Assembly (NCBI RefSeq): GCF_009769385.1
Contig: NZ_VKAB01000002.1
Span: 496,001-560,000, forward strand
Length of the DNA: 64,000 nt
Reading direction: 5' to 3'
Source: Saccharothrix deserti
Lineage (GTDB): Bacteria > Actinomycetota > Actinomycetes > Mycobacteriales > Pseudonocardiaceae
A program made the position numbers and the translations under genes. Positions 39,683-48,459 of the stretch are shown here, one piece after another (within the stretch, counting starts at the first letter, position 1; every line of letters starts with the position of its first letter). The notes beneath the pieces are model-generated. The model was given only the letters and a program-made list of their open reading frames with translations. It made no database searches and was not told where the DNA came from.

Positions 39683-40145
39683 TCACGACGCGGATCGCGG
39701 TCCGGCGGACACCGGGCGACCGCTGCGCCAGACGGCGCGGATCCGGGTGTCGAGTGCTGCCACGTCCAGTCCGGTGCCGTGCAGGGCGACCAGGTCGGCC
39801 CGTTTGCCGTCCGCGATCTCACCGCGGTCCTCGGCCAATCCCAGCGTCCCGCACCGTGGTTACACCACTGCGCAGCAACGCGGCGAGCACCGGAACAGCC
39901 GACAACGAGCGGGCCGAGCGGGGCAGCCCGTAGGGGTCCTCGTGTGCCGGCGTCATGCAGACGTGGGTGTGGCAGTCGATGAAACCCGGCACCAGCAAGG
40001 AACCCGCGCAGTCCACCGCCTCGTCCGCGTCCAACCCCCGCCCCACCGCGGCGATCCGCTCGCCTTCCACCACCACATCGGCCTGGGACACCTCTCCGGA
40101 CCGGACGTCGAACACCGAACCACCGGCGAGCAGCACACGTTTCAC
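39683..40145 (-). pseudogene. Amidohydrolase remnant with large internal deletion
   Basis: The GTG at 40145 opens a metal-dependent hydrolase N-terminus (VKRVLLAGGSVFDVRSGEV, LLVPGFIDCHTHVCMTPAHED with the HxH metal motif, SGVTTVRDAG). Directly after VRDAG, near 39855, the sequence jumps out of frame to the family's C-terminus (LGLAEDRGEIADGKRADLVALHG, RIRAVWRSGRPV) ending at 39683. The metal-binding middle, over 200 residues in intact enzymes, is gone. Same kind of lesion as in the AfsR-like remnant. Confidence 0.8.
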
Positions 40146-40171
40146 CGGCCGATTGTCCCCGCGCCCCCGGT

Positions 40172-40891
40172 TCACATCAGAACCACGCATCCTCGCCGCT
40201 CCAGCTCGGTCAGCATCGACGGCGAGGGTTCGCACGCGTTCCAGCGCAGATCCAGTTTCTCCAGTGAAGGCAGCTCGACGACCCAGTCCGGCAGCCGCGT
40301 GATGTGGTTGCTCCTCACGTCGAGCAGGCGCAGTCGGGGAAGGTCGGCCAGCGACTCCGGCAGTTCGGCGAGTGCGTTCTCCCGCAGGTCCAGGTGGCGC
40401 AGTTCGCGGAGTTCGCCCGTGGACGGCGGCAGGTGTTTGATCCCGTTGCCCCGGAGCCAGAGTTCGCGCAGGTCGCGGAGGTGACCGATGCTGTCAGGCA
40501 GTGCGGTCAATCGGTTGTGCTGTGCCCGCAGCTCGATCAGGGCGGTCATCCGACCGATGGTCCGGGGCAGGGCGGTGAGCGTGTTCTCGCCGACGTTGAG
40601 GTAGCGCAACCGGGTCAGGTTGCCCAGTGAGTCCGGGAGCCTGCTCAAGTCGTTGTCGTGGAGGTAGAGACATCCGCTGAGGTCGCCCAGGTCGCCCAAC
40701 TCGTCGGGCACTGACGTGAGGTCGTTGTGGCCGAGGTCCAACGTGGCCAGCCGGCGCAGCTGTCCGATCTCGGACGGGATGGCCGTGAGCCCGTTGTCGG
40801 CGAGGATCAGCACCTGCAGCTCTGTGCGTTGCCAGACCGAGTCGGGAACTTCTCCGAGCTGTTGACGCCACAGGTTCAGCACGTCCCGCAC
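40172..40891 (-). CDS. Leucine-rich repeat protein
   Basis: Cytoplasmic solenoid of 239 residues made almost wholly of bacterial-type LRRs of about 23 residues, for example LATLDLGHNDLTSVPDELGDL, LRYLNVGENTLTALPRTIGRM and LRELWLRGNGIKHLPPSTGEL. The GTG at 40891 (AAGGAA upstream) gives MRDVLNLWRQQLGEVPDSVW as the N-terminal cap; the open frame continues 204 bases further without support. It ends with a short CVVL tail. LRRs mediate protein binding, and the partner is unknown. It lies 59 bases downstream of the FBP-domain gene on the same strand and may be co-transcribed with it. Confidence 0.85.
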   Translation of the reverse strand: MRDVLNLWRQQLGEVPDSVWQRTELQVLILADNGLTAIPSEIGQLRRLATLDLGHNDLTSVPDELGDLGDLSGCLYLHDNDLSRLPDSLGNLTRLRYLNVGENTLTALPRTIGRMTALIELRAQHNRLTALPDSIGHLRDLRELWLRGNGIKHLPPSTGELRELRHLDLRENALAELPESLADLPRLRLLDVRSNHITRLPDWVVELPSLEKLDLRWNACEPSPSMLTELERRGCVVLM

Positions 40892-40949
40892 GTGGGTGGT
40901 TCCTTTCGTCCGACAGCAGGTGGCAACGCCACAGCTACGCTTGGAAGGG

Positions 40950-41444
40950 TCAGCCGACCACCCTGCCCAGGAAACCGGTGAGCTTGGCCGTGGTCCGTTC
41001 GATCTTCTCCTCCAGCGTGAGCGACTCGTGGAGTCGCCCGCCGGGCCCGGCGTCCTTCTTCCCGCGCAGGTAGAGCGAGCACGCCAGATCGGCACAGATG
41101 TAGGCCCCCACGGAGTTGCCCTGCTGGCCGCTCTTCCCCGCTTTGCGCGCCGTCATCAGCGTGACGCCGTCTCCGGGATGCGTGGTCAGGCACAGGGAGC
41201 ACATGCTGCGCCGTGGCTGACCGGCAGACGATGACGCCAGTCGCAGCGCCACGCCCACGAGGCCGTCGCCGGTCTCGGTGACGAGGTAGGCCCGCTGCGG
41301 CGACGCGGGGTCCCGCCACCCGAGGAAGTCCAGGTCGTCCCACGGTCGCGTGGACAGGTCCCCGGGCAGGGCCAGGCGCTTCGCCTCTCCTTTGGTGCAG
41401 TTGACGAACGACGCGCGGATCTCGCGCTCGGTTAGCGGTCCCAT
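40950..41444 (-). CDS. FBP-domain (treble-clef) protein
   Basis: 164-residue protein resembling actinobacterial FBP-domain proteins, whose C-terminal treble-clef zinc finger is related to the elongation factor G-binding FusB fold. The start MGPLTEREIRASFVNCTKGEAKRLALP and the WDDLDFLGWRDP segment are typical; SMCSLCLTTHPG and GAYICADLACSLYLRGK give the two CxxC-type pairs. A role at the ribosome is suggested by the family, not shown here. It is divergent from a TetR gene, with an operator-like palindrome between. Confidence 0.82.
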   Translation of the reverse strand: MGPLTEREIRASFVNCTKGEAKRLALPGDLSTRPWDDLDFLGWRDPASPQRAYLVTETGDGLVGVALRLASSSAGQPRRSMCSLCLTTHPGDGVTLMTARKAGKSGQQGNSVGAYICADLACSLYLRGKKDAGPGGRLHESLTLEEKIERTTAKLTGFLGRVVG

Positions 41445-41485
41445 GGGCCCAAACCTACGCGTGCTAGATAGATCGAGCAAACGAT

Positions 41486-41512
41486 TAGGTGTTAACCTAG
41501 AGCTCCTAGGTT
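41486..41512. promoter_or_regulatory. AACCTAG/CTAGGTT palindrome, candidate TetR operator
   Basis: AACCTAG (41494-41500), AGCTC and CTAGGTT (41506-41512) form a perfect dyad; TAGGT at 41486-41490 adds a third half-site. It sits between the divergent FBP and TetR genes, 13 bases before the TetR ATG. Confidence 0.65.
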
Positions 41513-41525
41513 CAGGAAGGGCGAC

Positions 41526-42095
41526 ATGGCACGCGCGGGGGTGACCGCCGAACGCCTGGTCCGGGCAGCGGCGGAGTTGGCCGACGAAGTCGGCTTCGAG
41601 AACATGACCGTCTCGGCGCTCGCGCGCCGGTTCGGCGTCAAGGACGCGAGCCTGTACTCGCACGTCAGAAACGCGCAGGACCTGCGGGAACGAGTAGCCG
41701 TCCTGGCCTTGGCGGAACTCGCCGACAGGGTCGCCACCGCCCTGGCCGGCCGCGCGGGCAAGGACGCCCTGGTCGCCTTCGCCAACGCCTACCGGGACTA
41801 CGCGAAAGACCACCCCGGCAGGTACGCCGCCATGCAGGTCGAACTACCCCCGGAGACGGCGGTGGCCAGCGCGGCACGCAGGCACGCGGAGATGACACGC
41901 GCCATCCTGCGCGGCTACGACCTGTCCGAGCCCGATCAAACCGACGCCGTACGACTCCTGCACAGCACCTTCCACGGATACACGACCCTGGAAGCAGCGG
42001 GCGGCTTCCGCCACACCCCGCGCGACACCAACGCCTCGTGGTCCAGAACCCTGGACGCCCTCCACGTCCTCCTCGACCACTGGCCACCCTCCTGA
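41526..42095 (+). CDS. TetR-family regulator (WHG-type)
   Basis: 189-residue repressor-type regulator. The N-terminal HTH reads TAERLVRAAAELADEVGFENMTVSALARRFGVKDASLYSHVRN (in parts) and the C-terminus has the TetR WHG-like helix LHSTFHGYTTLEAAGGF. AGGAAGG precedes the ATG. Because the palindrome sits in the divergent spacer, it probably controls itself and the FBP-domain gene. The ligand is unknown. Confidence 0.9.
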   Translation: MARAGVTAERLVRAAAELADEVGFENMTVSALARRFGVKDASLYSHVRNAQDLRERVAVLALAELADRVATALAGRAGKDALVAFANAYRDYAKDHPGRYAAMQVELPPETAVASAARRHAEMTRAILRGYDLSEPDQTDAVRLLHSTFHGYTTLEAAGGFRHTPRDTNASWSRTLDALHVLLDHWPPS

Positions 42096-42169
42096 CAACC
42101 CGCCACGCCAAGCCGCGAAGCCGCCGACCTCTTCAGTCCACTGTGGACGTCCGGGTGCGGGTGGCCGAG

Positions 42170-42781
42170 TCAGGAGTCGGTAGCCGAGGTCGGGGGGCTC
42201 GCGATGTCGGGGCGTGCCTGGTGCAGGCAGGTCTTCAACCGTTGCAGGTAGTCGTCGAAGGACTCGTCCGCGGGCCAGGTCTGGTAGGCGGTGTTCTGTG
42301 CCGTGTCGGCCAGGTTGATCTGCAGAGCCGTGGCCATGGCGTCGCCTTCGGGGGTGCGCGATGCCGCCCACGCGCGCAGGTCGGCGAGGAACTGCTCACC
42401 GACGAGGGCCCAGCTCGACTGGTTCAGGCTCGACTGGGCAAGGGCGGGAGAGCGGGCCCTCAGCCGTCGTTGTGTCAGGGTCCGGTCGCGGAGGCGCTCG
42501 TTGAAGCCGATCAGGATCGCGGTCAGGGCGTCCCACAGGGGTTCGTCGGCGGGACGGGCCGCCATGATCGCCCGCCACTGGTCGCGTTCCTCGGGGTCCT
42601 GGTCGAAGACGACGGCTTCCTTGCCGGCGAAGTAGTTGAAGAAGGTGCTGCGGGAGACGTCCGCGGCGGCGGCGATCTCCTCGACGCTGACGGCCTCGAA
42701 CCCGCGTTCCTCGAACAGCCGGAGCGCGGCGCTCTGGATCGCGCGCCAGGCGGCCAGCTTCTTGCGTTCACGCAGGCTCAT
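42170..42781 (-). CDS. TetR/AcrR-family regulator
   Basis: 203-residue regulator with N-terminal HTH (SLRERKKLAAWRAIQSAALR, VEEIAAAADVSRSTFFNYFAGKEAVV). The C-terminal ligand domain (LIGFNERLRDRTLTQRRLRARSPAL) resembles the AcrR/MftR-like C-terminal family. It is convergent with the preceding TetR gene and stands alone, so no target can be named. Confidence 0.9.
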   Translation of the reverse strand: MSLRERKKLAAWRAIQSAALRLFEERGFEAVSVEEIAAAADVSRSTFFNYFAGKEAVVFDQDPEERDQWRAIMAARPADEPLWDALTAILIGFNERLRDRTLTQRRLRARSPALAQSSLNQSSWALVGEQFLADLRAWAASRTPEGDAMATALQINLADTAQNTAYQTWPADESFDDYLQRLKTCLHQARPDIASPPTSATDS

Positions 42782-42898
42782 GACTCGTCCTCACGGCCCC
42801 AGCGTACAGAAATCTCAGTGCAGACTTGCACGCCGTCCAAGTTCCCACCGAGGACCCCGAGCGCCGCTGGTGGCGCCCGGGGCCGCACGCGTACTCGG

Positions 42899-43540
42899 TC
42901 AGCAGGCGTCCACAAGTCCCGGCAGGACGCTGAGCTGGTGTCTCACGACCTGCAACGGCTCGGCGGCCGCGTGCCCGCTCAGCCAGCCGAACCAGGCGTC
43001 CTTGAGCGCCAGGTGCTCCGGCCGCAAGTACGCGCGGTCGGCCTGGGTGCGGTGCATCTCGATGGCGCGCTGCCGCACGTTCGCGGAGTACTCCGTGACC
43101 GGGGAGAAGGCCGTCGGGGTGAACGCGTGGCCGCTGCTCGGCGTGCGGTACCAGGACAGGCCGACGGTCGACCGGCGCAGCGCCGCGCTGGTGATGGCCG
43201 TGACGGCGCGGTGGTCCTGGTGGGTGTCGTCGGGGTGCGGCGCGAAGACCATGTCCGCCGTGGCGATCTGCTCCTCCAGCCAGCGCACGCGCGCCGGCGT
43301 GACGTCGAGACCGCCGTCGCGGCCGGTCGGGTCGGCGACGAGGTCGGCGCCGAGGATCGCCGCCGCCGACTTGGCCTCGGTCAACCGGGTCTCGTCCGAG
43401 CCGGTCATCAGGACGATGGTCACCCGGTGCCCGCAGGCCGCGTAGGCGGCCAGCAGGCTGCCCACGCCGTACTCGGCGTCGTCCGAGTGCGGCGACACCG
43501 CCACGACGGTCTGCGATCGGAACGGGTGCTGCTGATTCAC
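42899..43540 (-). CDS. PIG-L-family deacetylase
   Basis: Zinc-dependent N-acetyl sugar deacetylase-like protein of 213 residues. SPHSDDAEYGVGSLLAAY carries the metal His-x-Asp-Asp motif (HSDD rather than the common HPDD) and FAPHPDDTHQDHRAVT the second conserved His region. Relatives deacetylate mycothiol precursors, bacillithiol precursors, or natural-product amino sugars. It is shorter than MshB and not near mycothiol genes, so a broader carbohydrate role is likely. No operon partner is evident. Confidence 0.87.
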   Translation of the reverse strand: MNQQHPFRSQTVVAVSPHSDDAEYGVGSLLAAYAACGHRVTIVLMTGSDETRLTEAKSAAAILGADLVADPTGRDGGLDVTPARVRWLEEQIATADMVFAPHPDDTHQDHRAVTAITSAALRRSTVGLSWYRTPSSGHAFTPTAFSPVTEYSANVRQRAIEMHRTQADRAYLRPEHLALKDAWFGWLSGHAAAEPLQVVRHQLSVLPGLVDAC

Positions 43541-44002
43541 CGTGAAGATCCCTTCAAGACAGGACAGCCTCTAACGCCTTCAGGATCACGCCCGACCCGG
43601 AGCACGGGCGTCAGGGCGCGCGCGGAAGTCCCGCCTTCGGGGGTGAGGAATTGCTGGTGGTCGAGTGTCCATGAGCGTTCATTTGCGGTGCATGCGTAGC
43701 GTGTGATCTTGGCTGTGGTCCTGGCGGGATGGCGCGGGCGCAGGGGTTTCTCCGCGTGCGCGTGCCGCCGGGTGCGTGAGGGCAGGTTGCCGGTCGCGCT
43801 GCCGGTCGCCGTCGACCGCTCGGGGCGACACTCCGGGCCCCCTCGGCACGATCACCCGATCGTGATCTTGCCGGTGGGCGAACACGTGTTCGACCATGGG
43901 TGTCATGGTGGAGGTGTCGAGGTCGTCAGCGGATATCCGTGACCGAACGGGTGAAGGGCCGGTGAGTGCCGCGCGGCGGCGCCTGCCACCGTGGTACGTG
44001 GG
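43541..44002. other. 462-base spacer, possible transposase remnant
   Basis: No intact gene. On the minus strand at about 43860-43906 the peptide MVEHVFAHRQDHDR resembles the VEHVFAHQK segment near the C-terminus of IS5-type transposases, without recognisable flanking similarity. A GATCAC-CCGATC-GTGATC inverted repeat lies at 43850-43867. Both are weak signals. Confidence 0.3.
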
Positions 44003-44725
44003 TCAGGCCTGGCCGGGGTGGCGGTCGAACACGTACGTCCCGAGGTCGTTCTCCGTCTGACGCAGGTGGCCGTGCATCGCCCAGCGGGCCTGCTCGGGGT
44101 CCTGGGCGCGGATCGCCTGGAGCACGTTGCGGTGGTGTTCGATGGCGTGGTCGCGGATCTCGGCGTGCGACGAGGTCTGCTCGCGCGCCTGCACGAGGAG
44201 TTGACCGAGCGGGTCGAACAGCACCGAGATGAACGGGTTCGCCGCGGCGTCGAGCACCGCCTGGTGGAACGCGATGTCGGCGGTCACGAAGCCGTCCACG
44301 TCACCGACGCGCGCCGTTTCCACCATGCTGCGGATGGCCTTTTCCATCGCGGCGAGGTCGTCGTCGGTGCGCCGGGCCGCCGCCAGTTCCGCGACGCTGA
44401 CCTCGATGATCCGCCGCGCTTCGAGCAGCCGGTACGGGATGCCCTCGGCGGTGGCCCCGCCGAGCGACCGGGCCGCGCGCAGCACCGCGTCCAGGGACAT
44501 CCAGCGGTCCGGCGGGTTCACGTAGGTGCCGCGCCCCCGCTCCACCCGGACCACGTTGCGGGCACGCAGGGCCTTGATCGCCTCGCGCACGGTCAGCCTG
44601 CTCACCTGCGCGCTCTCGGCGAGCTCGGTCTCGCTCGGCAGCGCGGAACCCGGCGGGTACCGACCTTCGACGATCTCGTCGAGGAGATGGTCGGCCAGGT
44701 CGTCGGCGAGGGGAGCGCGTGACAT
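44003..44725 (-). CDS. FadR-type GntR regulator (FCD domain)
   Basis: 240-residue regulator. The winged helix occupies residues about 3-70 (LADHLLDEIVEGRYPPGSALPSE, VSRLTVREAIKALRARNVVRV, GRGTYVNP); the FCD ligand domain follows (RRIIEVSVAELAAARRT, DIAFHQAVLDAAANPFI, HRNVLQAIRAQD) with the His/Asp residues that bind metal and organic acids. The ATG at 44725 has GGAGG upstream. It lies beside remnants of an MFS carrier and a hydroxyacid dehydrogenase, so it may once have controlled a sugar-acid catabolic operon. Confidence 0.9.
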   Translation of the reverse strand: MSRAPLADDLADHLLDEIVEGRYPPGSALPSETELAESAQVSRLTVREAIKALRARNVVRVERGRGTYVNPPDRWMSLDAVLRAARSLGGATAEGIPYRLLEARRIIEVSVAELAAARRTDDDLAAMEKAIRSMVETARVGDVDGFVTADIAFHQAVLDAAANPFISVLFDPLGQLLVQAREQTSSHAEIRDHAIEHHRNVLQAIRAQDPEQARWAMHGHLRQTENDLGTYVFDRHPGQA

Positions 44726-44804
44726 CGAACCTCCGAGAGCGGACACATCAGATGTCCTGCGGAGATCGTATGCCAAGCGCTCCCCGACGGGCGACCCGAC
44801 TGCG

Positions 44805-45305
44805 TCAGTCCGTGACCAGCACGGGCTGCGCGGGAACGGCCGCAGCCCGCCTGCGCAGGGACAGCACGAGCAGGCCGGACAGCGTCATGAAGCCGGCGAC
44901 CACCAGCATCCCGGCCTGGAACGAGCCGGTGGTGTCCTTCAGCCAGCCGACCAGGTAGGCGCCTGCGAAGCCGGACAGGTTGCCGATCGAGTTGATGAAC
45001 CCGATGCCCGCCGCCGCGGCCGTGCCGACCAGGAACGTCGAGGGCAGCTGCCACAGCACCGGAACGGCGCAGAAGATGCCCACGGCCGTCACGGTGATCG
45101 CGATCATCGTCGTCAGCGGCGACCCCAGGTGGAGCGACACCGCCACCGCGGTCGCGCCGACGAACGCCGGGAGGGCGACGTGCCAGATCCGTTCCCCGGT
45201 GCGGTCGGAGTGCCTGCTCCACAACAGCATCGCCACCGTTGCCACGGCATAGGGCACCGCGGTGATCAGACCGACCTCGACCAGGCCGAACTTCGTCCCG
45301 GCTGC
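44805..45305 (-). pseudogene. MFS sugar-acid transporter, 3' fragment only
   Basis: From about 45305 the minus strand encodes the last five or six helices of an MFS carrier of the anion:cation symporter type (FGLVEVGLITAVPYAVATVAM, LWSRHSDRTGERIWHVALPA, GFINSIGNLSGFAGAYLVGWL) to a stop at 44805. The N-terminal half is missing; upstream the frame continues only as antisense of the dehydrogenase fragment. The junction near 45305-45310 therefore marks a deletion or rearrangement. Confidence 0.8.
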
Positions 45306-45309
45306 CGTC

Positions 45310-45570
45310 TGGACCGCTGCCGTCCCGTGCTCGACCGCCTCGCGTCGTCGGTGGCCCACGTCGGACCGCAGCCCGGCGACGGACAGGCCATGAAGGTCGT
45401 GAACCAGTTGCTGTGCGGCGTCCACATCGCGGCGGCCGCGGAAGCCCTGACCCTCGCCAAGGCGCTGGGAGTGGACCCGCAGGCGGCGTTGGGAGGTGCT
45501 GGGCAAGGGCGCCGGCCACGGCTCCCGCGACGACTCCCGCGTCATCGACGTACTGGACCCCCGCACCTGA
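45310..45570 (+). pseudogene. 3-hydroxyacid (threonate-type) dehydrogenase, 3' fragment
   Basis: The plus strand encodes VLDRLASSVAHVGPQPGDGQAMKVVNQLLCGVHIAAAAEAL TLAKALGVDPQAA (in two pieces), the C-terminal NAD-binding-11 domain of the 3-hydroxyisobutyrate/L-threonate dehydrogenase family including its catalytic KVVNQ Lys. A one-base shift near 45493 (TTGGGAGG) then breaks the frame before LEVLGKGAGHGSRDD. The whole Rossmann domain is absent. Confidence 0.75.
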
Positions 45571-45705
45571 TCCCGGTCCCCGATCAGCCGCCTCGTCCGC
45601 CGCGCCGTGACAGGAGTCCGACGCGGCGGGACGGCTTTCAGTCACGGGCGGGCGAACTGGCATCCGGCCGAAGAGGAACCAACCGGCGGTCGACGGACCC
45701 CACTG

Positions 45706-47202
45706 CTAGCCCACCAGGACGGAGGCGGCGGGGCTGAGGTTTCCGGCCGTGTCGTACGCCCACACCGATGCGGCGACCGGCACGGTGGCGGGCACGGCGA
45801 AGCCGGTGGTGTTCCCGGTGCCCGTGTACGCCCACGTGCCCGCGTCCACGGCTGTCGGCGGGACACCTCCCGCGTACCAACGGACGACCACGCCCGCGAG
45901 GCCGGCGTCCGCCGGGTTGGCCCAGTCCAGGGTCACGCCGTCGGCCGTGCGGGTGGCGCGCAGCCCGGTCACCGCGGCCGGGGGCGTGAGGTCGTCCCGA
46001 TCGTGGAAGCGCATCCTGATCCGGTCACCGAGGCCGCCCTCGCAGGTCACGTTCATTTCCAGGTCCAGCAGCGCGAGTTCCTCGTCCGGGCCGGTGAAGC
46101 CGAGGTCGAAGATGTCCACCGTGCCGCTGGTGACGACGCAGGCCGCGCTCCCGTAGGAGGGCCACATCCGCAGGCCGGACCCGTTCGCGTACACGTGCCG
46201 CCCCTTGGTGAGCCGCTGCGCGTTCTCGTAGTAGAAGCGGGCGTTCCGGATCGTGTCGTCGGGTTCGAACGCCTGGGTCTCCAGCCGGTACGGCCCGCCC
46301 CGGGCCGCCGCGTACGGAAGCACGCGCTGGTCCGGGCTGCCGACGTCCACCACCCACTCCGAAACGCCCTGGGCACCCGCGCCGTCCAGCGACACCGAGG
46401 TGTCCCCCGCCGTCGTCGTCACCTTCAGCTCGGCGTGCCGCGGGCCGGGAGCCTTCGGGATGAATCCGACCGTCACGACACAACCGGACGTGGTCAAGGT
46501 CGCCGTGCACCCGTTCCGCCGGATGGGGAACTCGGCGGCGTGAGGGCCGACGATCGCCACGGAGGTGACGTCCACGGGTGTGCCGGACGTGCTGCGGACG
46601 GTCACGGGCACGTCGGTGTCGGGCGTGGTCGGGTAGGTGGCCCCCGGCAACCGGACGTTGCGAGGGGCGACCTCGTAGGCTGCGTCCGGGTAGCCGAGCC
46701 GGAGTTCACCGAACATCGGTTCCAACCCGTCGCAGTACCGCTGGAAGGTGATCCACAGCCGCTCGATGGCCGGGCCGTTGCGCTGGATGTCCCGGACCTC
46801 GAAGTCGCCGGACTGGTCGTTGCAGAAGCCGAATGAGTGGATCGAGATCCCGGGCCGCCCCGTTTCTTCGAACGGGTGCCGTTGCGCGTCGCCGTAGTGG
46901 CCGACTTCCAGGTACTTCCCCGAGTCTTCCCGCGAGCTGAAGTCGAACTCGGCGACGAGCGAGTCGTTCTGCCTCACGTCGATCGCCATCGCCTGCTGGT
47001 GGATCTGGTTCGACTGGATGACGTTGAGCCGCGAGTTGCGGTGGTGGTAGTGGAAGTTGCCGAAGGCCGCGGACGCGAGCGTGATGGAGAACGTCTCCTG
47101 GATCGGCTTGGCCTGGGCCGTTCCCGCCGGGATGGCGACGACGGCGGTCACCGCCAGGAGCAACGCGGCAGCCGCGGCGGACCGGATTCGGCGTCGATGC
47201 AT
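45706..47202 (-). CDS. Secreted Ig-like/fibronectin-type protein
   Basis: Extracellular protein of 498 residues with no catalytic motif recognised. The ATG at 47202 (GAGGG upstream) starts a signal peptide (AAAAALLLAVTAVVAIPAGTAQA). A novel N-terminal domain (FGNFHYHHRNSRLN, SREDSGKYLEVGHYGD) is followed by an Ig-like domain of the choice-of-anchor kind (PVTVRSTSGTPVDVTSVAIVG ... GFIPKAPGPRHAELKVTTTAGDT), a second beta domain and a C-terminal fibronectin III-like domain (PPAAVTGLRATRTADGVTLDW). Likely a cell-surface or extracellular adhesin-like protein; function unknown. Confidence 0.75.
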   Translation of the reverse strand: MHRRRIRSAAAAALLLAVTAVVAIPAGTAQAKPIQETFSITLASAAFGNFHYHHRNSRLNVIQSNQIHQQAMAIDVRQNDSLVAEFDFSSREDSGKYLEVGHYGDAQRHPFEETGRPGISIHSFGFCNDQSGDFEVRDIQRNGPAIERLWITFQRYCDGLEPMFGELRLGYPDAAYEVAPRNVRLPGATYPTTPDTDVPVTVRSTSGTPVDVTSVAIVGPHAAEFPIRRNGCTATLTTSGCVVTVGFIPKAPGPRHAELKVTTTAGDTSVSLDGAGAQGVSEWVVDVGSPDQRVLPYAAARGGPYRLETQAFEPDDTIRNARFYYENAQRLTKGRHVYANGSGLRMWPSYGSAACVVTSGTVDIFDLGFTGPDEELALLDLEMNVTCEGGLGDRIRMRFHDRDDLTPPAAVTGLRATRTADGVTLDWANPADAGLAGVVVRWYAGGVPPTAVDAGTWAYTGTGNTTGFAVPATVPVAASVWAYDTAGNLSPAASVLVG

Positions 47203-47301
47203 GCGAAACCCTCGGTTCACTGAAGTGGATCTTCCCCGGAGCGGCGTCACCCTACCGCCCTTTTGCCGCCCCGGTAAGCACTTCCGCAGTGGAACAGGGA
47301 T

Positions 47302-47330
47302 GTGGCCCGTCGGCTGAGCCGACGGGCCAC
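47302..47330 (-). terminator. 13-bp hairpin downstream of the DNRLRE-like gene
   Basis: GTGGCCCGTCGGC (47302-47314) pairs perfectly with 47318-47330 around TGA. It lies between two minus-strand secreted-protein genes. Confidence 0.8.
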
Positions 47331-47361
47331 GGGAACCCACGAAGCGCTGATCAGGTGAGCG

Positions 47362-48220
47362 TTACGGCTGCACCTGGTACGTGCGCCTCACCTCACCCGA
47401 CACGACACCTTCGGGAGTCCGACTCGACACGGTGAGCTCGAACGCCCCGAGGGGTGTGCAGGTGAGCGTCGCCTTGCCGTCCGGACCGACCGGCACGACC
47501 TGCGGCGCGTTGCCCGCGATGTACCACAGCACCTCGTGCGAACCGGGCACCGCGGGGGTCACCGTGAACTCGACCGGCTGACCCACCTTCGCGGTCGACG
47601 GGCCGCCCTCCGGGAACTGCGGGCTGGTCGCCGTCGGCGCTGAACGTGAAGTCGCCCGCGATGCCCTCGCCGCCGTCACCGGGCGGGACGCCGTTCTCCC
47701 GGTACACCGTGGAGGTCACCGTCGGCGACCGCCTGCTTGACCACGTCGAGGACGTTCCAGCTGAGCGACGACGTCACGCACTGGTCCGTCGGGTTGGGCC
47801 CGCCACCCGGACCACCTCGCGCGGCTGGTTCGCCCACGTGATCGCGTCCGAGGGCTCGACCACCCACAGCTCGGTCGCGCGCGGCTTGGTGCAGTCGTTC
47901 GCGGACCGCTCCGGCGTGCGGATCCACGCGGTGAACAGCTGGGTGCCCGGGAACGGGGTGAGGTCGAACGTGAAGTAGGACTTGCCGATGTGGTGCTTGT
48001 CCTCCGCGTCCCGCCATGCGCCGACGCGGGCGTCACCGGTGGTGACGGCCTCGTTCGGGGAGCGGGAGTCGGTGGTCAGCCACTTGATCGAGTACCGCGA
48101 GGTCGAGTTCGGGCTCTGGGCAGCGGCGGCGGTGCCCGGCACCACCGCGAGGCCACTGATCAGAGCAGCGACGAGCACTCCGGTGCGCGCAATGCGCCCG
48201 GGTCTTCCGGACGATCTCAT
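47362..48220 (-). pseudogene. Secreted DNRLRE-like protein, several frameshifts
   Basis: The ATG at 48220 (GAGGG five bases upstream) opens a signal peptide (RTGVLVAALISGLAVVPGTAAA) and a domain with GKSYFTFDLTPFPGTQLFTAWI, TELWVVEPSDAITWANQP, typical of DNRLRE-domain surface proteins. The frame breaks near 47800 (continuing PNPTDQCVTSSLSWNVLDVV), again near 47720 (TSTVYRENGVPPGDGGEGIAG) and again near 47620 (SPQFPEGGPSTAKVGQPVEF ... GEVRRTYQVQP). At least three indels are needed to restore one ~285-residue protein. Real decay is more likely here than a single base-call error. Confidence 0.7.
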
Positions 48221-48459
48221 ATCCACCCTCGAGGCACGACGACGGGCGTCATGCCACGTCTGATGCCGGAATAGTCACAGGTGGAGGCGCGGTTTGTCGC
48301 GCAAATAGGGCACCGCCCTCGGATCACTTCGTCTCGATGCGCCCGTTGAACCCGACCCCAGAGCCCGGCACGTGACCGTGGCAGGTCAAGGCGGACGTGG
48401 CCGCGCTCGTGCCGCCCGCAGTCCACGACCACGCGAAGTGCCGTCGTGCCAACTGTGTC

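Noticed and set aside
43679..43906. Intact insertion sequence
   Set aside because: Only a short VEHVFAH-like peptide and a six-base inverted repeat are visible, with no transposase frame, ends or target duplication.
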